54,719 nucleotides of DNA from Aquamicrobium zhengzhouense (lineage in GTDB: Bacteria > Pseudomonadota > Alphaproteobacteria > Rhizobiales > Rhizobiaceae), in the NCBI RefSeq assembly GCF_016124105.1, contig NZ_JADGMQ010000021.1:1-54719 (forward strand), in the 5' to 3' direction. A program made the position numbers and the translations under genes. Numbering within the stretch: position 1 is the first letter of the stretch; each line of letters starts with the position of its first letter. Below the pieces are notes generated by a model. That model was given only the letters and a program-made list of their open reading frames with translations, was not told the origin of the DNA and did not search any database. This document shows, piece by piece, positions 35,710 through 44,408 of this stretch.

Positions 35710-36030
35710 ATGTCCAGAACGATGGTCGGAATGGCCTGGTTAGCGGTGCTGATGACTCTCGGCCCAGCATTCGCCTATGCCGATGACCTTGCCCAAGGGA
35801 AGGCGCTGGCGGAGTTGAACTGCGCGCGCTGCCACGCGATCGATCGAACAAGCAAAAGCGAGCATGCGGATGCGCCGCCCTTCCGGACGCTTTCACAGCG
35901 TTACCCTATCGATGCGCTGGAGGAAGCCTTTGCCGAAGGCATATCTACAGGGCACCCTGACATGCCAGAGTTCGTGGCGACACCCGACCAGATCGACGCA
36001 ATCCTTGACTATATAAGCAGCCTCAACTGA
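35710..36030 (+). CDS. Small periplasmic c-type cytochrome
   Basis: 106 residues with a signal peptide (GMAWLAVLMTLGPAFAYA-DD). A single haem-binding CxxCH is in ELNCARCHAIDR, and the distal methionine is likely in GHPDMPEFVATPDQIDAILD, giving a class I mono-haem fold with a C-terminal helix YISSLN. GGAGG lies before ATG (12-16 nt). It is divergent from the phosphoketolase gene and could shuttle electrons in the periplasm; the partner is not known. Confidence 0.92.
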   Translation: MSRTMVGMAWLAVLMTLGPAFAYADDLAQGKALAELNCARCHAIDRTSKSEHADAPPFRTLSQRYPIDALEEAFAEGISTGHPDMPEFVATPDQIDAILDYISSLN

Positions 36031-36360
36031 TTAGATCATGGCTCGGATCGCAAGACTGTCGGATGGGCTTGCGCCACTATTATAGCGGTCGGCTTCGAGG
36101 CCTGCGCGTCGGCCTCCGCGCAGATGTCTCCGCGCCGGCCGCTCCTGCGGTTGATGCAATGCAACTGGCTTTGGCTTCCGGTACTCGAACATGCGATCTT
36201 CGATACCGACGGCCGCTATTGCCAATGCTACAGTCTCATTCCCCGCTGTCAGTCACTACCTGCCTCAAGGCTGATCCTTCATGCGGCATACATACTATTG
36301 CCGTCCAATGTGATAGTTTTCGCCTGCAAGGCTGATCGACACGGTTAAGGAGAGCGCTCA
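36031..36360. other. Spacer after the cytochrome gene, ending in a copied MFS leader
   Basis: About 330 bp without a recognisable gene. The last 60 bp (from about 36310) match the region upstream of the MFS gene near 44360-44408. Confidence 0.45.
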
Positions 36361-36724
36361 ATGAGCCAACCTGAGGTCGAAACCTACCGCGGCAACGACC
36401 GCGGGCAGCGATGTTGCCATCGAGACCGCCGATATTGCGCTCCTCAACGATGATCTCGGCAAGATCCCCGAGGCCATGGCGATCTCGCGTGCGACACTTG
36501 GCAATATGCGCCAGAATCTGGTGATCGCTCTGGTGACCGTCGCCGGACTGCTGGCCGGTGTGTTCTCGGGCGACATTCATATGGCGGGCGGCATGCTGGT
36601 GCATCAGTTGTCGGTGCTGATCGTCATCGCCAATGGCATGCGGCTGCTGCGGGTGCCGAAGGCGGCCCGGCGCGCGGCCATCAGTCGGGAAACGCAGGCG
36701 TCCGCCGCGGCCGCCAGGACGTAA
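36361..36724 (+). pseudogene. Chimeric remnant: MFS-gene leader joined to metal-ATPase 3' end
   Basis: The first part (about 36310-36399) copies the leader and first codons of the MFS gene at 44409: GATCGACACGGTTAAGGAG, then ATG and ETYRGND against EAYRGTD. From about 36401 a different frame reads AGSDVAIETADIALLNDDLG then NMRQNLVIALVTVAGLLAGV and HQLSVLIVIANGMRLLRV, the C-terminal end of a metal P-type ATPase. The junction is out of frame, so neither product can be made. Loss of both bodies by deletion between the two genes explains the structure. Confidence 0.75.
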
Positions 36725-36743
36725 TTGTTGTTCATGACGAGTC

Positions 36744-36767
36744 TCCCCGCGCCCACCGGCGCGGGGA
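36744..36767. terminator. 10-bp perfect hairpin after the ATPase remnant
   Basis: TCCCCGCGCC (36744-36753) pairs with GGCGCGGGGA (36758-36767) over CACC. It lies 20 bp past the remnant's stop and before the DUF924 gene; no T-run follows on either strand. Confidence 0.5.
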
Positions 36768-36825
36768 TGGAACTTTCGATAAGGTACATAATGTACGGCA
36801 GGAATGATTTGACGGAGATGCGGAC

Positions 36826-37473
36826 ATGAATACTCACCCCCACGAACAACCCTGGGACGAGGTTCTTCAGTTCTGGTTCCCCGAGGGAAGCTCCGCGGCA
36901 ATCGCATTGAACGCCCACCGGGAACATTGGTTCTGGCGGATGCGAGGCTGCGCGGACCGCGAGGTCATCGCCCGCTTTTCAGACATGACCGCACAAGCTG
37001 CGGCTGGCAATCTTGATCACTGGGCCACCGATCCTGAAGGAAGGCTCGCACTCATCATATTGCTGGATCAATTTTCGCGCTCGGTCTGGCGCGGCACTCC
37101 ACGCGCCTTCGCTCACGACCCGGCGGCACTGGAGCTTTCACTGGATGGGTTGGCGAATGGTCATTATACTGCCCTGCCAACCCCATGGTTCAAGATCGTT
37201 CACGGCCTACCGCTCGGTCATTGCGAGGGGCCGGATCACCTTGCACGCATCAGACGACTTATCGGCCTGCGCGAGGAAGTCGCTGCAGAAGCACCAAAGC
37301 CATTACAGCCGATCTACCAGTCACTGGTGAAACAGGCACAGGACGTAAAAGAAGTGATCGAAGCTTTCGGTCGTCATCCTCACCGCAATCGCGTTCTCGG
37401 TCGGGTATCCACTCCTGCAGAAGAAGCCTATTTGCAAAAGGGCGATTTTCCGCATGAACGGGCATTTCAATGA
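36826..37473 (+). CDS. DUF924 family protein
   Basis: 215 residues matching the DUF924 family in length and landmarks: WDEVLQFWFPEG at the N-terminus, HREHWFWRMRGCADREVIAR, LALIILLDQFSRSVWRGTPR and PTPWFKIVHGLPLGHCEGPD. The domain is alpha-helical, with no transmembrane segments or signal peptide, and is presumably cytosolic. No biochemical role is established for the family as far as I know. GGAG precedes ATG. A good terminator follows directly after the stop, so it is a single-gene transcript. Confidence 0.92.
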   Translation: MNTHPHEQPWDEVLQFWFPEGSSAAIALNAHREHWFWRMRGCADREVIARFSDMTAQAAAGNLDHWATDPEGRLALIILLDQFSRSVWRGTPRAFAHDPAALELSLDGLANGHYTALPTPWFKIVHGLPLGHCEGPDHLARIRRLIGLREEVAAEAPKPLQPIYQSLVKQAQDVKEVIEAFGRHPHRNRVLGRVSTPAEEAYLQKGDFPHERAFQ

Positions 37474-37474
37474 A

Positions 37475-37511
37475 CCGCCGGTGAGAGAGCGCTCACCCTG
37501 CGGACTTTTTT
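37475..37511 (+). terminator. Intrinsic terminator of the DUF924 gene
   Basis: A bulged stem pairs CCGC...GGTGAG with CTCACC...GCGG (37475-37503) around a 6-nt loop, followed by AC and TTTTTT (37506-37511). This is the best canonical intrinsic terminator in the window; its T-run touches the end of the convergent GltS-like gene. Confidence 0.8.
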
Positions 37512-38716
37512 CAAGAGAACCCCACCATAGTCGAGACAACTACCGCGTTGATGAGATCGATGAAGAACCCGCCGACGAGTGGAACGATGACAAAAGCCTT
37601 GTGCGCCGCGCCATGCACCTGGGTGACAGCGGTCATGTTCGCAATGGCCGTCGCGGTCGATCCAAGCGAGATTCCGCCAAAACTTGCCGCGATAACGGCG
37701 GCTTCGTAGTCTTTACCCATTGCCCGGAACACGACCAGTATTGTGTAAGCGACCGTAAGCAGGATCTGAAGCGCGAGAACCGTAAGGATAAAGCCGAGGA
37801 AACCGCTCAATGCCCATAGTTGCAGACTCATCAACGCCATGGTGAGGAAGAGCCCGAGAGCGATATCCCCTATCAAACTTAATCCCTGCTGGATGCTTGG
37901 CCAATGGCGGTGAAGTGACTTGTTGACGATGCCAGGCGTGGTGTTGCGCACCACGATGCCTGCGATCAGGCAGCTCACGAAGGTCGGTAATGTGAACTCC
38001 ATCGCTGCGATCGACCGGTCGATGAGCAAACCCAGTATAATAGCGACGTTGAGCCCTAACATGGCCCAAAGGACACTGAAATAATCAAGCTTCGGGGCAG
38101 GCTCCTCGTGCGGTGCGCCAATGTCGAGCCGTATGTCACCAGAGGTCACTATCCGATGGCGGCGGATGAGGAAGGTGGCGATTGGTCCGCCGATCAAACA
38201 GGCTGCGATCAAGCCTACGGTGTTCGATGCGACGCCGAGTTCCAGGGCATTGTCGATTCCTAGCGTTTCGACGAAAAACGGTGCCCAGGCAAGAGTAGTG
38301 CCAACACCTCCTGTCAGGGAGATGGATCCGGTCATCAGCCCGGCGCGAGGATCGTGGCCAAAAATCGTTGCCATCCCCATTCCCGCCAAGTTCTGCACAA
38401 TCAGAAAACCTGCCGCCAGGAGGACCAGGATTGCAAGTGGGCTCCCGCCGCTTCGGAGGGTGCGAACATCGGACTTGAGCCCTATCCCAGCAAAGAAGAC
38501 GAGCAGAAGGAAGTCCCTGGCATCGAGTGTGAAGCGGATTTCGCGGCCCAGGACGAAATAGAGGAAGCTGACAAAAGCTGCACAGGCAAGACCCCCGACG
38601 ACTGGCTCTGGCACCGAGTAGCGACGCAGGATTTCAGCGTTGAGCGTCAGTATCTTGCCGCTGAGGAGGAGCAGGATCGCGATCGTGAACGAGAAAAAAC
38701 CATCGATCTCGACCAA
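37511..38716 (-). CDS. gltS: Sodium/glutamate symporter family (GltS-like)
   Basis: 401 residues, the family's usual length, with about ten membrane helices. Typical stretches are the N-terminal AILLLLSGKILTLNAEILRR, YSVPEPVVGGLACAAF, RDFLLLVFFAGIGLKSDVRT and the C-terminal FGGISLGSTATAIANMTAVT. The usual GltS loop SLTGGHGTAAAWG is seen as SLTGGVGTTLAWA, so histidine is replaced and substrate or ion preference may differ. TTG at 38716 with GAGG a few bases before it is the likely start. Family knowledge: Na+-coupled glutamate import. Confidence 0.9.
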   Translation of the reverse strand: MVEIDGFFSFTIAILLLLSGKILTLNAEILRRYSVPEPVVGGLACAAFVSFLYFVLGREIRFTLDARDFLLLVFFAGIGLKSDVRTLRSGGSPLAILVLLAAGFLIVQNLAGMGMATIFGHDPRAGLMTGSISLTGGVGTTLAWAPFFVETLGIDNALELGVASNTVGLIAACLIGGPIATFLIRRHRIVTSGDIRLDIGAPHEEPAPKLDYFSVLWAMLGLNVAIILGLLIDRSIAAMEFTLPTFVSCLIAGIVVRNTTPGIVNKSLHRHWPSIQQGLSLIGDIALGLFLTMALMSLQLWALSGFLGFILTVLALQILLTVAYTILVVFRAMGKDYEAAVIAASFGGISLGSTATAIANMTAVTQVHGAAHKAFVIVPLVGGFFIDLINAVVVSTMVGFS

Positions 38717-38881
38717 TAGTACCTCAGGGAAGTTTGTGCAGATGAGGGCAATGCAGCACGATGCAGTGCGGGACGCTCTTCGTCAATATAGCTATGCGGC
38801 TCGCTCATCCCTCGATCATCCTTCTCACATCCCGCACGGCACAAACATGGCCTGACCCCATAGGGTGGTCCGGTTTCAATC

Positions 38882-39736
38882 TTAGTTCATGATCGGCCTT
38901 GGGGCTATTGCCTGGGCAGATGACGGTGCTGCTCCGCTTGCTGGCGCCGGCCAGATGATGGCCTCGGGTGCCGGTGGCTTGTATCCAAGCGACGAGTGTG
39001 GCCTCTCGGTGTTGTAGTACCGCCGCCAGGCTTCGATGATGATCTTGGCCTCGGCGAGGCTGTAGAAGATCTCACCGTCGAGCAGTTCGTCGCGGAGCTT
39101 CGAGTTGAAGCTCTCGCAGTAGCCGTTCTCCCAAGGGCTTCCAGGTTCGATGAACGCTGTCTTTGCGCCGACGGCTACGATCCACTCCCGTACAGCCTTG
39201 GCGATGAACTCCGGGCCGTTGTCGGAACGGACATGGCCGGGCACACCACGCAGGATGAACAGGTCCGACAGGGCGTCGATGACGTCGGTCGAGTTGAGCT
39301 TGCGATCGATGCGGATTGCAAGGCATTCCCTGGTGAACTCGTCGATGATGTTGAGCATGCGGAATCTCCTGCCATCGTGGGTCCGACCCTCGACGAAGTC
39401 ATAGGACCAGACATGGTTTGGATGCTCGGGTCGAAGCCGGATGCACGATCCGTCATTCAACCAGAGCCGCCCCCTCTTCGGTTGCTTCTGGGGAACCTTC
39501 AGCCCCTCCCGCCGCCAGATCCGTTCGACACGCTTGGCGTTCACCGTCCAGCCTTCAGACCGCAGCATCGCCGTGATCCTGCGATAGCCGTAGCGCCCAT
39601 ACCGGGAAGCGAGCCGGATGATGTCGGAGGTCAACGCCTCTTCATCGGGCCGGCCTTGCGGCTTTTTGCGCTGGGTCGAACGATGCTGGCCGAGAACCTT
39701 GCAGGCAAACCGCTCCGAGACGGAGAACTTCGCCAT
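38882..39736 (-). CDS. IS3-family transposase OrfB (DDE integrase domain)
   Basis: 284 residues from the first in-frame ATG; the same frame reads upstream to the frameshift site (KLLSPARRRRCVDRV), so the natural product is a fused OrfAB. An HTH_21 domain (SRYGRYGYRRITAMLRSEGW) is followed by an rve core with catalytic acids visible in WSYDFVEGRTHDGRRF (first D), HVRSDNGPEFIAKAV (second D) and the E in WENGYCESFNSKLRDEL. The enzyme cuts and rejoins the element's ends. Confidence 0.93.
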   Translation of the reverse strand: MAKFSVSERFACKVLGQHRSTQRKKPQGRPDEEALTSDIIRLASRYGRYGYRRITAMLRSEGWTVNAKRVERIWRREGLKVPQKQPKRGRLWLNDGSCIRLRPEHPNHVWSYDFVEGRTHDGRRFRMLNIIDEFTRECLAIRIDRKLNSTDVIDALSDLFILRGVPGHVRSDNGPEFIAKAVREWIVAVGAKTAFIEPGSPWENGYCESFNSKLRDELLDGEIFYSLAEAKIIIEAWRRYYNTERPHSSLGYKPPAPEAIIWPAPASGAAPSSAQAIAPRPIMN

Positions 39737-39771
39737 GACACGATCGACGCAACGGCGACGGCGAGCGGGGC

Positions 39772-40050
39772 TCAGAAGTTTCCCGAAGCAGCCTCTTTCA
39801 GGATCAGCTTCTCGAGTGTCAGGTCCGAGACCGCCTTGCGCAGCCGGTCATTCTCTTTCTCGAGCTCCTTCAGCCGCTTCACCTGGTCACCCTTCAGGCC
39901 ACCGAACTCCTTGCGCCACCGGTAATACGTAAACTGCGTCACGCCGATCAAACGGACCGCTTCTCCGACAGAACGACCTTGCGACAACAGAACATCGACT
40001 TGGCGCAGCTTCGCCACGATCTCTTCGGGTTTGTGCTTCTTCTGGGGCAT
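39772..40050 (-). CDS. IS3-family transposase OrfA (HTH and coiled coil)
   Basis: 92 residues starting MPQKKHKPEEIVAKLRQVD. An HTH of the HTH_Tnp_1 type (VGEAVRLIGVTQFTYYRWRK) is followed by a leucine-zipper-like coil (LKELEKENDRLRKAVSDLTL). The stop lies a few codons after the GGGAAAC slip site, so part of the ribosomes would pass to OrfB and part would stop, giving the regulatory OrfA alone. Confidence 0.93.
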   Translation of the reverse strand: MPQKKHKPEEIVAKLRQVDVLLSQGRSVGEAVRLIGVTQFTYYRWRKEFGGLKGDQVKRLKELEKENDRLRKAVSDLTLEKLILKEAASGNF

Positions 40051-40267
40051 TCCAACGTCCTCCTACGGCTCAATAGCCTACTTCAGGGAGGACCACTTTT
40101 CAGGGGGCAGACCAAACCAGTTCGACCAGAATGCCATGGGGTTCTTTCGTACGCTGGTTAGGTCACAGCATCAGGATGCCGTCGCTTTGCCTGATGGCAT
40201 GTCGACCGCTTGTTTTTGGGTCCGGCTCGTGCACGATATCCAAGTAATTCCTACCGGAGAGGGTAAA

Positions 40268-40714
40268 ATGTACAAACACATTCTGATTGCCACCGATGGC
40301 TCTGAACTTGCCCGCAAGGGCCTTGAACATGGTCTTTCACTTGCCAAGCCGCTCGGCGCAAAAGTTACGGTTCTAACCGTCTCGGAACCCATGCGTCCGG
40401 AGGTGGAGCGTGCCGCCCGCATGGGTGGTGTCGATGATCCCGCCGGTTGCTTCGATCAGCAGATCGATGCAATCATGAAGGAGCGATTTGCGTTCATCGA
40501 ACAACGCGGGTCCGAGCACGGCATCACTGCAGATTTGATGCATGAAATTGATGATTCACCTGCAGAAGCAATCGTCCGGTTTGCCAAGCTCAGGGGGTGT
40601 GATCTCATAGTAATGTCCTCACATGGCCGACGTGGTGTGCAAAAGGTGCTGCTCGGCAGTCAGACATCCGAGGTGTTGGCAAACACCACTATTCCTGTTC
40701 TGGTTGTCCGATAG
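40268..40714 (+). CDS. Universal stress protein (UspA family)
   Basis: 148 residues starting MYKHILIATDGSELARKGLE. The ATP-binding loop is complete: VMSSHGRRGVQKVLLGSQTS, i.e. G-2x-G-9x-G-S with closing VLVVR, so nucleotide binding is expected. ATG at 40268 is preceded by GGAGAGGG about 5 nt away. A related gene follows 122 bp later and another at 52942-53382; the three share the MYKHIL/MYTHIL start and the SHGRxG loop, so they are paralogues arisen by duplication. A typical member helps survival under low oxygen or other stress. Confidence 0.94.
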   Translation: MYKHILIATDGSELARKGLEHGLSLAKPLGAKVTVLTVSEPMRPEVERAARMGGVDDPAGCFDQQIDAIMKERFAFIEQRGSEHGITADLMHEIDDSPAEAIVRFAKLRGCDLIVMSSHGRRGVQKVLLGSQTSEVLANTTIPVLVVR

Positions 40715-40723
40715 TCGACCCTT

Positions 40724-40750
40724 GCAGCTCAGAAAGCTGCGGGTTTCGTG
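40724..40750 (+). terminator. Short hairpin after the first UspA gene
   Basis: GCAGCT (40724-40729) pairs with AGCTGC (40735-40740) over CAGAA and is followed by GGGTTTCG. The stem is short and the T-run poor, so only partial termination is likely before the second UspA gene. Confidence 0.45.
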
Positions 40751-40836
40751 GACAGAGTGGCCGGCTCGGCGGCTGCTTGTCGAGGCTAAGTGTGCGCGCT
40801 ACGATCAGGATACGTTTCTGAGGCTGAAGGATTGCC

Positions 40837-41289
40837 ATGTATACTCACATTCTCATTTCCACCGACGGTTCCGAACTGGCACAGAACGGCGTCAATCACG
40901 GGCTATCCTTGGCAAAATCTCTCGGCAGCAAGGTCACCATCGTCACTGTGACCGCACCATTTCCACCGATGGCGGGTACCGCGGCGTCGGCCGGCTGGGT
41001 TGCGACCAAGGCAGATGTTGAGCACTACGATGCTGGCCAGAAGGAATTCGCCAGCGGCATACTCGCGGCGACCGAGGCTGACGCCAGGAAAATCGGTGTT
41101 GAAGCAACCACGGTTCACGTGTCGGATGCCTCGCCGGCCAGTGCAATTGTCAATGCGGCTAAAAACCAGGGTTGCAACCTGATAGTTATGGCCTCTCACG
41201 GTCGACGCGGTATCAAAAGATTGCTGCTGGGTAGTCAGACTTCTGAAGTTCTTGCCACTGCACATATCCCAGTCCTTGTGATCCGCTGA
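40837..41289 (+). CDS. Universal stress protein (UspA family)
   Basis: 150 residues starting MYTHILISTDGSELAQNGVN, with the complete ATP-binding loop VMASHGRRGIKRLLLGSQTS and the ending VLVIR. It is a close paralogue of the gene 122 bp upstream. Weak purine-rich sequence (CTGAAGGATTGCC) precedes ATG. The end abuts a decaying phage terminase on the other strand by 10 bp. Confidence 0.94.
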   Translation: MYTHILISTDGSELAQNGVNHGLSLAKSLGSKVTIVTVTAPFPPMAGTAASAGWVATKADVEHYDAGQKEFASGILAATEADARKIGVEATTVHVSDASPASAIVNAAKNQGCNLIVMASHGRRGIKRLLLGSQTSEVLATAHIPVLVIR

Positions 41290-41299
41290 CCAGCCAACA

Positions 41300-42290
41300 T
41301 CACAGCATCAAGATGCCGCGGGTCTCGTAGACCGAGCGGCAGGCATTGACGTCACGGGCCACAGCCCGGCCAAGTGCGTTGCAGATGGCGACGATGCCGT
41401 CGATGCGTTCCGTCGAGCGCTCCTTGTCCGGCTTGATGTTGCCAGCCGGATCGTGGCGCACGGCAACGTTTGAGGCGTTCCACCGCAATACCGGATGACC
41501 GCCATGCCAGAGTGAGCGCGACACCGACAGCCGCTCCAGTTCCGCCGTGGGGGCGGCCATGCTCAAAAACCCCTGTCCGAACTGGACCAGGCTCAGCCCT
41601 TCATCAGTCAAGTGCTGGACGATTTCGCCGGCAAAGGTTCGGTCGTAGGACAGCTCACGCAGGTCGTAGCGTGAAGCCAGTTCGATGATTTCTTTTTCGG
41701 CGAAGGCGAAGTCGGTGGCGTTGCCGGGCGTCGCCGTCAAGAATCCCTGGTCGCGCCAGACATCGTAGGGCACGCGATCGCGCCGCACGCGACGCAGGAT
41801 ATCGTCCTCCGGGATCCAGAAGCGGCTGAGCACAATCCACTTGTTGGCAAGCGCCCCGAGCTCATCGTCCAGCGTCGGCGGAAACACCAGCACGAATGCC
41901 GACAAATCATTGACGCGAGCGAGATCGAGACCGCCATAGCATTCACGACCCAGCAGCTTCTGTTCCAGTTCCTCGAGATCGTGTTTGACGATGCGCCAAT
42001 CGGTTGTGGCAGGCAGGCCACCTTCTTCCCAGACCGCCATGTCCAGCCAGCGGGTGACCTGTTCGGTCCATTCATTCAACCGCAGCCGCCGGATGGCATT
42101 CTGTTGTGCCGGCATTTCCTTGGCCTCGTCGATCTGGCGCTTGAGATCATCGACTTTGACGGGGACGCCGAGGCTCGGATTGGCCTTCACCCAGACTTCT
42201 GGATCGGTCCAGTCGTCGCCCTCGTCGATGGTGGCGATATAGCCAAACCAGCTATCGGAGGAGTCCGTCGGCACCGTGCCTTCCAGTGCC
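41300..42290 (-). pseudogene. Phage terminase large subunit, C-terminal part
   Basis: About 320 codons. It starts inside the linker ([20 protein letters not shown]) and goes through the nuclease domain (ECYGGLDLARVNDLSAFVLV, which carries the first metal-binding aspartate, to the end RGILML). The N-terminal ATPase with Walker A and B is missing, so it cannot package DNA. Codons upstream of about 42290 belong to the antisense of an IS21 gene end, which marks the junction. It shows that a tailed-phage genome once sat here. Confidence 0.85.
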
Positions 42291-42294
42291 CGGT

Positions 42295-42420
42295 GAATGG
42301 CCGTCGGTGTTTGGCGATGCCAAGATGACGACGGCACTCCTCGACCGTTTGACCCACCACTGCGAGATTGTGGAAACCGGCAACGAGTCCTGGCGCTTCA
42401 AGAACCGCTCTCAAAGCTAA
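42295..42420 (+). pseudogene. IS21-family helper IstB, last 41 codons
   Basis: The frame reads [20 protein letters not shown] then [20 protein letters not shown] and a stop. This is the conserved C-terminal end of the IstB AAA+ helper ([18 protein letters not shown] is its signature). The rest of istB and all of istA are missing, cut at the border with the phage terminase remnant. Confidence 0.85.
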
Positions 42421-42558
42421 AGCCGAAGATAACCATCACCCGCACTTGGCCTACCCTATGCAACCCCGGCCAGCGCCGGGCAGGCCAAGCGCTGATCGTC
42501 TGTAGGAGGGGTCAATATTGGACGCCGATAAGGGGTCAATATTCCGCGCCGATTGACA
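42295..42558 (+). mobile_element. IS21-family element, right end only
   Basis: After the istB end, the element's right terminus is visible. Two direct copies of GGGTCAATATT (near 42505 and 42530) precede the end sequence, which read from outside is TGTCAATCGGCGCGGAATAT, ending at 42558. Repeated sites of this kind near the tips are typical of IS21 ends. Confidence 0.75.
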
Positions 42559-42686
42559 ATCTGCTGCTAGAAGCGAGGGACGCACGGGGCTTGCCATATG
42601 CGCGCACCAAGGTTGAGTAAAGTACGAGCCATAGAAGCAATAGGGTTCACCGAAACTATTTCTGCCAGTCTGTTAGGAGTTATTGT

Positions 42687-44195
42687 ATGTCGGATCAAAA
42701 TAATCGTGACCAGCTGAGGAGCATCGGGTCCACTACGGGCGGCGGCGCACCGGCGCCAAGCGACCGAAACTCGTTAAGCATCGGCCCGGATGGTCCAATT
42801 GTCCTTCATGACGTGCACTTTCTCGAGCAGATGGCACATTTCAATCGCGAGAAGGTGCCGGAGCGTCTGCCGCACGCCAAGGGCGCTGGTGCGTTCGGCG
42901 TCTTCGAAACCACCGAGGATGTTTCGGCTTATACCAAAGCCGCATTGTTCCAGAAGGGCGTTATGACGGACATGCTGGCGCGGTTCTCGACCGTTGCCGG
43001 TGAGCAGGGTAGCCCTGACACATGGCGCGACGTACGCGGCTTTTCGCTGAAGTTCTACACCAGCGAAGGCAACTACGATCTCGTCGGCAATAACACACCG
43101 ATCTTCTTCGTGCGCGACCCGATGAAGTTCCCGCATTTCATCCGCAGCCAGCGGCGCCTTCCGGATTCCGGCCTGCGTGACAATCACATGCAGTGGGATT
43201 TCTGGACCAACAATCCGGAAAGCGCCCACCAGGTTAGCTATCTGATGGGTGAACGCGGCCTGCCGCGCACCTGGCGCCACATGAACGGCTACGGCTCGCA
43301 CACCTATATGTGGATCAACGCCCAGGGTGAGAAGTTCTGGGTCAAGTACCATTTCCATACCGAACAGGGCATGGAATTCTTCAGCAACCAGGAAGCGTCG
43401 GTTATGGCCGGGTCGGATGCTGACTTCCACCGTCGCGACCTATTTGACGCGATTGAGCGAGGCGAGCACCCAAGTTGGATCCTTTCGGTCCAGATCATGC
43501 CGTATGCGGAAGCTAAGACCTACCGCATCAACCCGTTCGACCTCACCAAGACCTGGCCGCGCAGGGATTATCCGTTGGTCAGGGTCGGTAGGATGACGCT
43601 CAGCCGCAATCCGGAAAATTTCTTTGCGCAGATCGAGCAAGCTGCTTTCTCGCCCGGCAATACAGTTCCTGGTATCGGTCTGTCACCGGATAAAATGCTG
43701 CTCGGGCGTGCGTTCGCCTATAATGACGCGCAGCGAAACCGCATCGGTACCAACTTCCATCAACTACCGGTCAATCAGCCAAAGGTGCCTGTCAACACGT
43801 ACCTGTTTGACGGCCACATGACTTATCATCATAGCGGGAATGCACCGGTTTATGCGCCTAACAGCGGCGAACGGCCGTGGGCTGACGAGACGGGGCCCAT
43901 GCCCGATGGTTGGGAGGCTGACGGCACGATGGTACGCAGTGCCTATACGCTGCGCAGCGACGACAACGATTTCGGTCAGCCGGGAATTCTGGTCCGCGAC
44001 GTCTTCAACGACGAACAGCGTGCACAACTGGTGGAGACCGTCGCTGGCAGCCTGCTCGGCGGCGTCCGCGAGCCTGTGCTGAGCCGCGCATTCGACTATT
44101 GGAAGAGCGTGGACGCGGATGTCGGCGCTCGCATTGAGGAGAAGGTGCGCCAGGGCAGCGCGGCGAAGCCCGCCGAAGGCATGGGCGAAGCTTAA
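42687..44195 (+). CDS. katA: Monofunctional haem catalase (small-subunit type)
   Basis: 502 residues, usual for clade-3 catalases. The distal-side histidine is in [20 protein letters not shown], the distal asparagine in [14 protein letters not shown], and the proximal haem-ligand tyrosine in [14 protein letters not shown] (R-x-F-x-Y). The stretch [16 protein letters not shown] is the start of the family pattern. The reaction is 2 H2O2 to 2 H2O plus O2; it is cytosolic with no signal peptide. TAGGAG precedes ATG by 7-8 nt. A 12-bp hairpin follows the stop. No OxyR-like site was recognised upstream. The flanks are IS21 debris and an MFS gene. Confidence 0.96.
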   Translation: MSDQNNRDQLRSIGSTTGGGAPAPSDRNSLSIGPDGPIVLHDVHFLEQMAHFNREKVPERLPHAKGAGAFGVFETTEDVSAYTKAALFQKGVMTDMLARFSTVAGEQGSPDTWRDVRGFSLKFYTSEGNYDLVGNNTPIFFVRDPMKFPHFIRSQRRLPDSGLRDNHMQWDFWTNNPESAHQVSYLMGERGLPRTWRHMNGYGSHTYMWINAQGEKFWVKYHFHTEQGMEFFSNQEASVMAGSDADFHRRDLFDAIERGEHPSWILSVQIMPYAEAKTYRINPFDLTKTWPRRDYPLVRVGRMTLSRNPENFFAQIEQAAFSPGNTVPGIGLSPDKMLLGRAFAYNDAQRNRIGTNFHQLPVNQPKVPVNTYLFDGHMTYHHSGNAPVYAPNSGERPWADETGPMPDGWEADGTMVRSAYTLRSDDNDFGQPGILVRDVFNDEQRAQLVETVAGSLLGGVREPVLSRAFDYWKSVDADVGARIEEKVRQGSAAKPAEGMGEA

Positions 44196-44200
44196 GGAAC

Positions 44201-44233
44201 GTAGCCGCCGGACGAGTTTGTTCCGGCGGCTAC
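44201..44233 (+). terminator. 12-bp perfect hairpin after catalase
   Basis: GTAGCCGCCGGA (44201-44212) pairs with TCCGGCGGCTAC (44222-44233) over a 9-nt loop, 5 bp after the catalase stop. No T-run follows (CATCACC), so termination may need a factor. Confidence 0.65.
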
Positions 44234-44408
44234 CATCACCAAGCGTCAGGCCTGACATATCTCTCGGCGTGGCGCTCACTGCTTTCGATGCCCTGATTGA
44301 TGAAAAACGCGACAGGGCAGGGATGCTTCAGCGGCGCGTATACTCTCGCCGTCTACTCTGATAGCCCTTTCCGGCAAGGCGGATCGACACGGTCAAGGAG
44401 GATGTAGA

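Larger units (their letters stand above)
38848..40114 (-). mobile_element. IS3-family insertion sequence, complete
   Basis: About 1,267 bp with terminal inverted repeats: left TGGCCTGACCCC...GTGGTCC, and right (minus sense) TGGTCTGCCCCC...GTGGTCC. It carries overlapping orfA and orfB on the minus strand joined by a likely programmed -1 frameshift at GGGAAAC (39778-39784), after which the frame reads GKLLSPARRRR. No exact target duplication was seen: flanks are AACA on the left and AACC on the right. A truncated second copy with the same end lies at 47371-47744. Confidence 0.9.

Noticed and set aside
38845-40118. Exact target-site duplication of the IS3 element
   Set aside because: Flanks AACA and AACC differ, so a duplication cannot be claimed.
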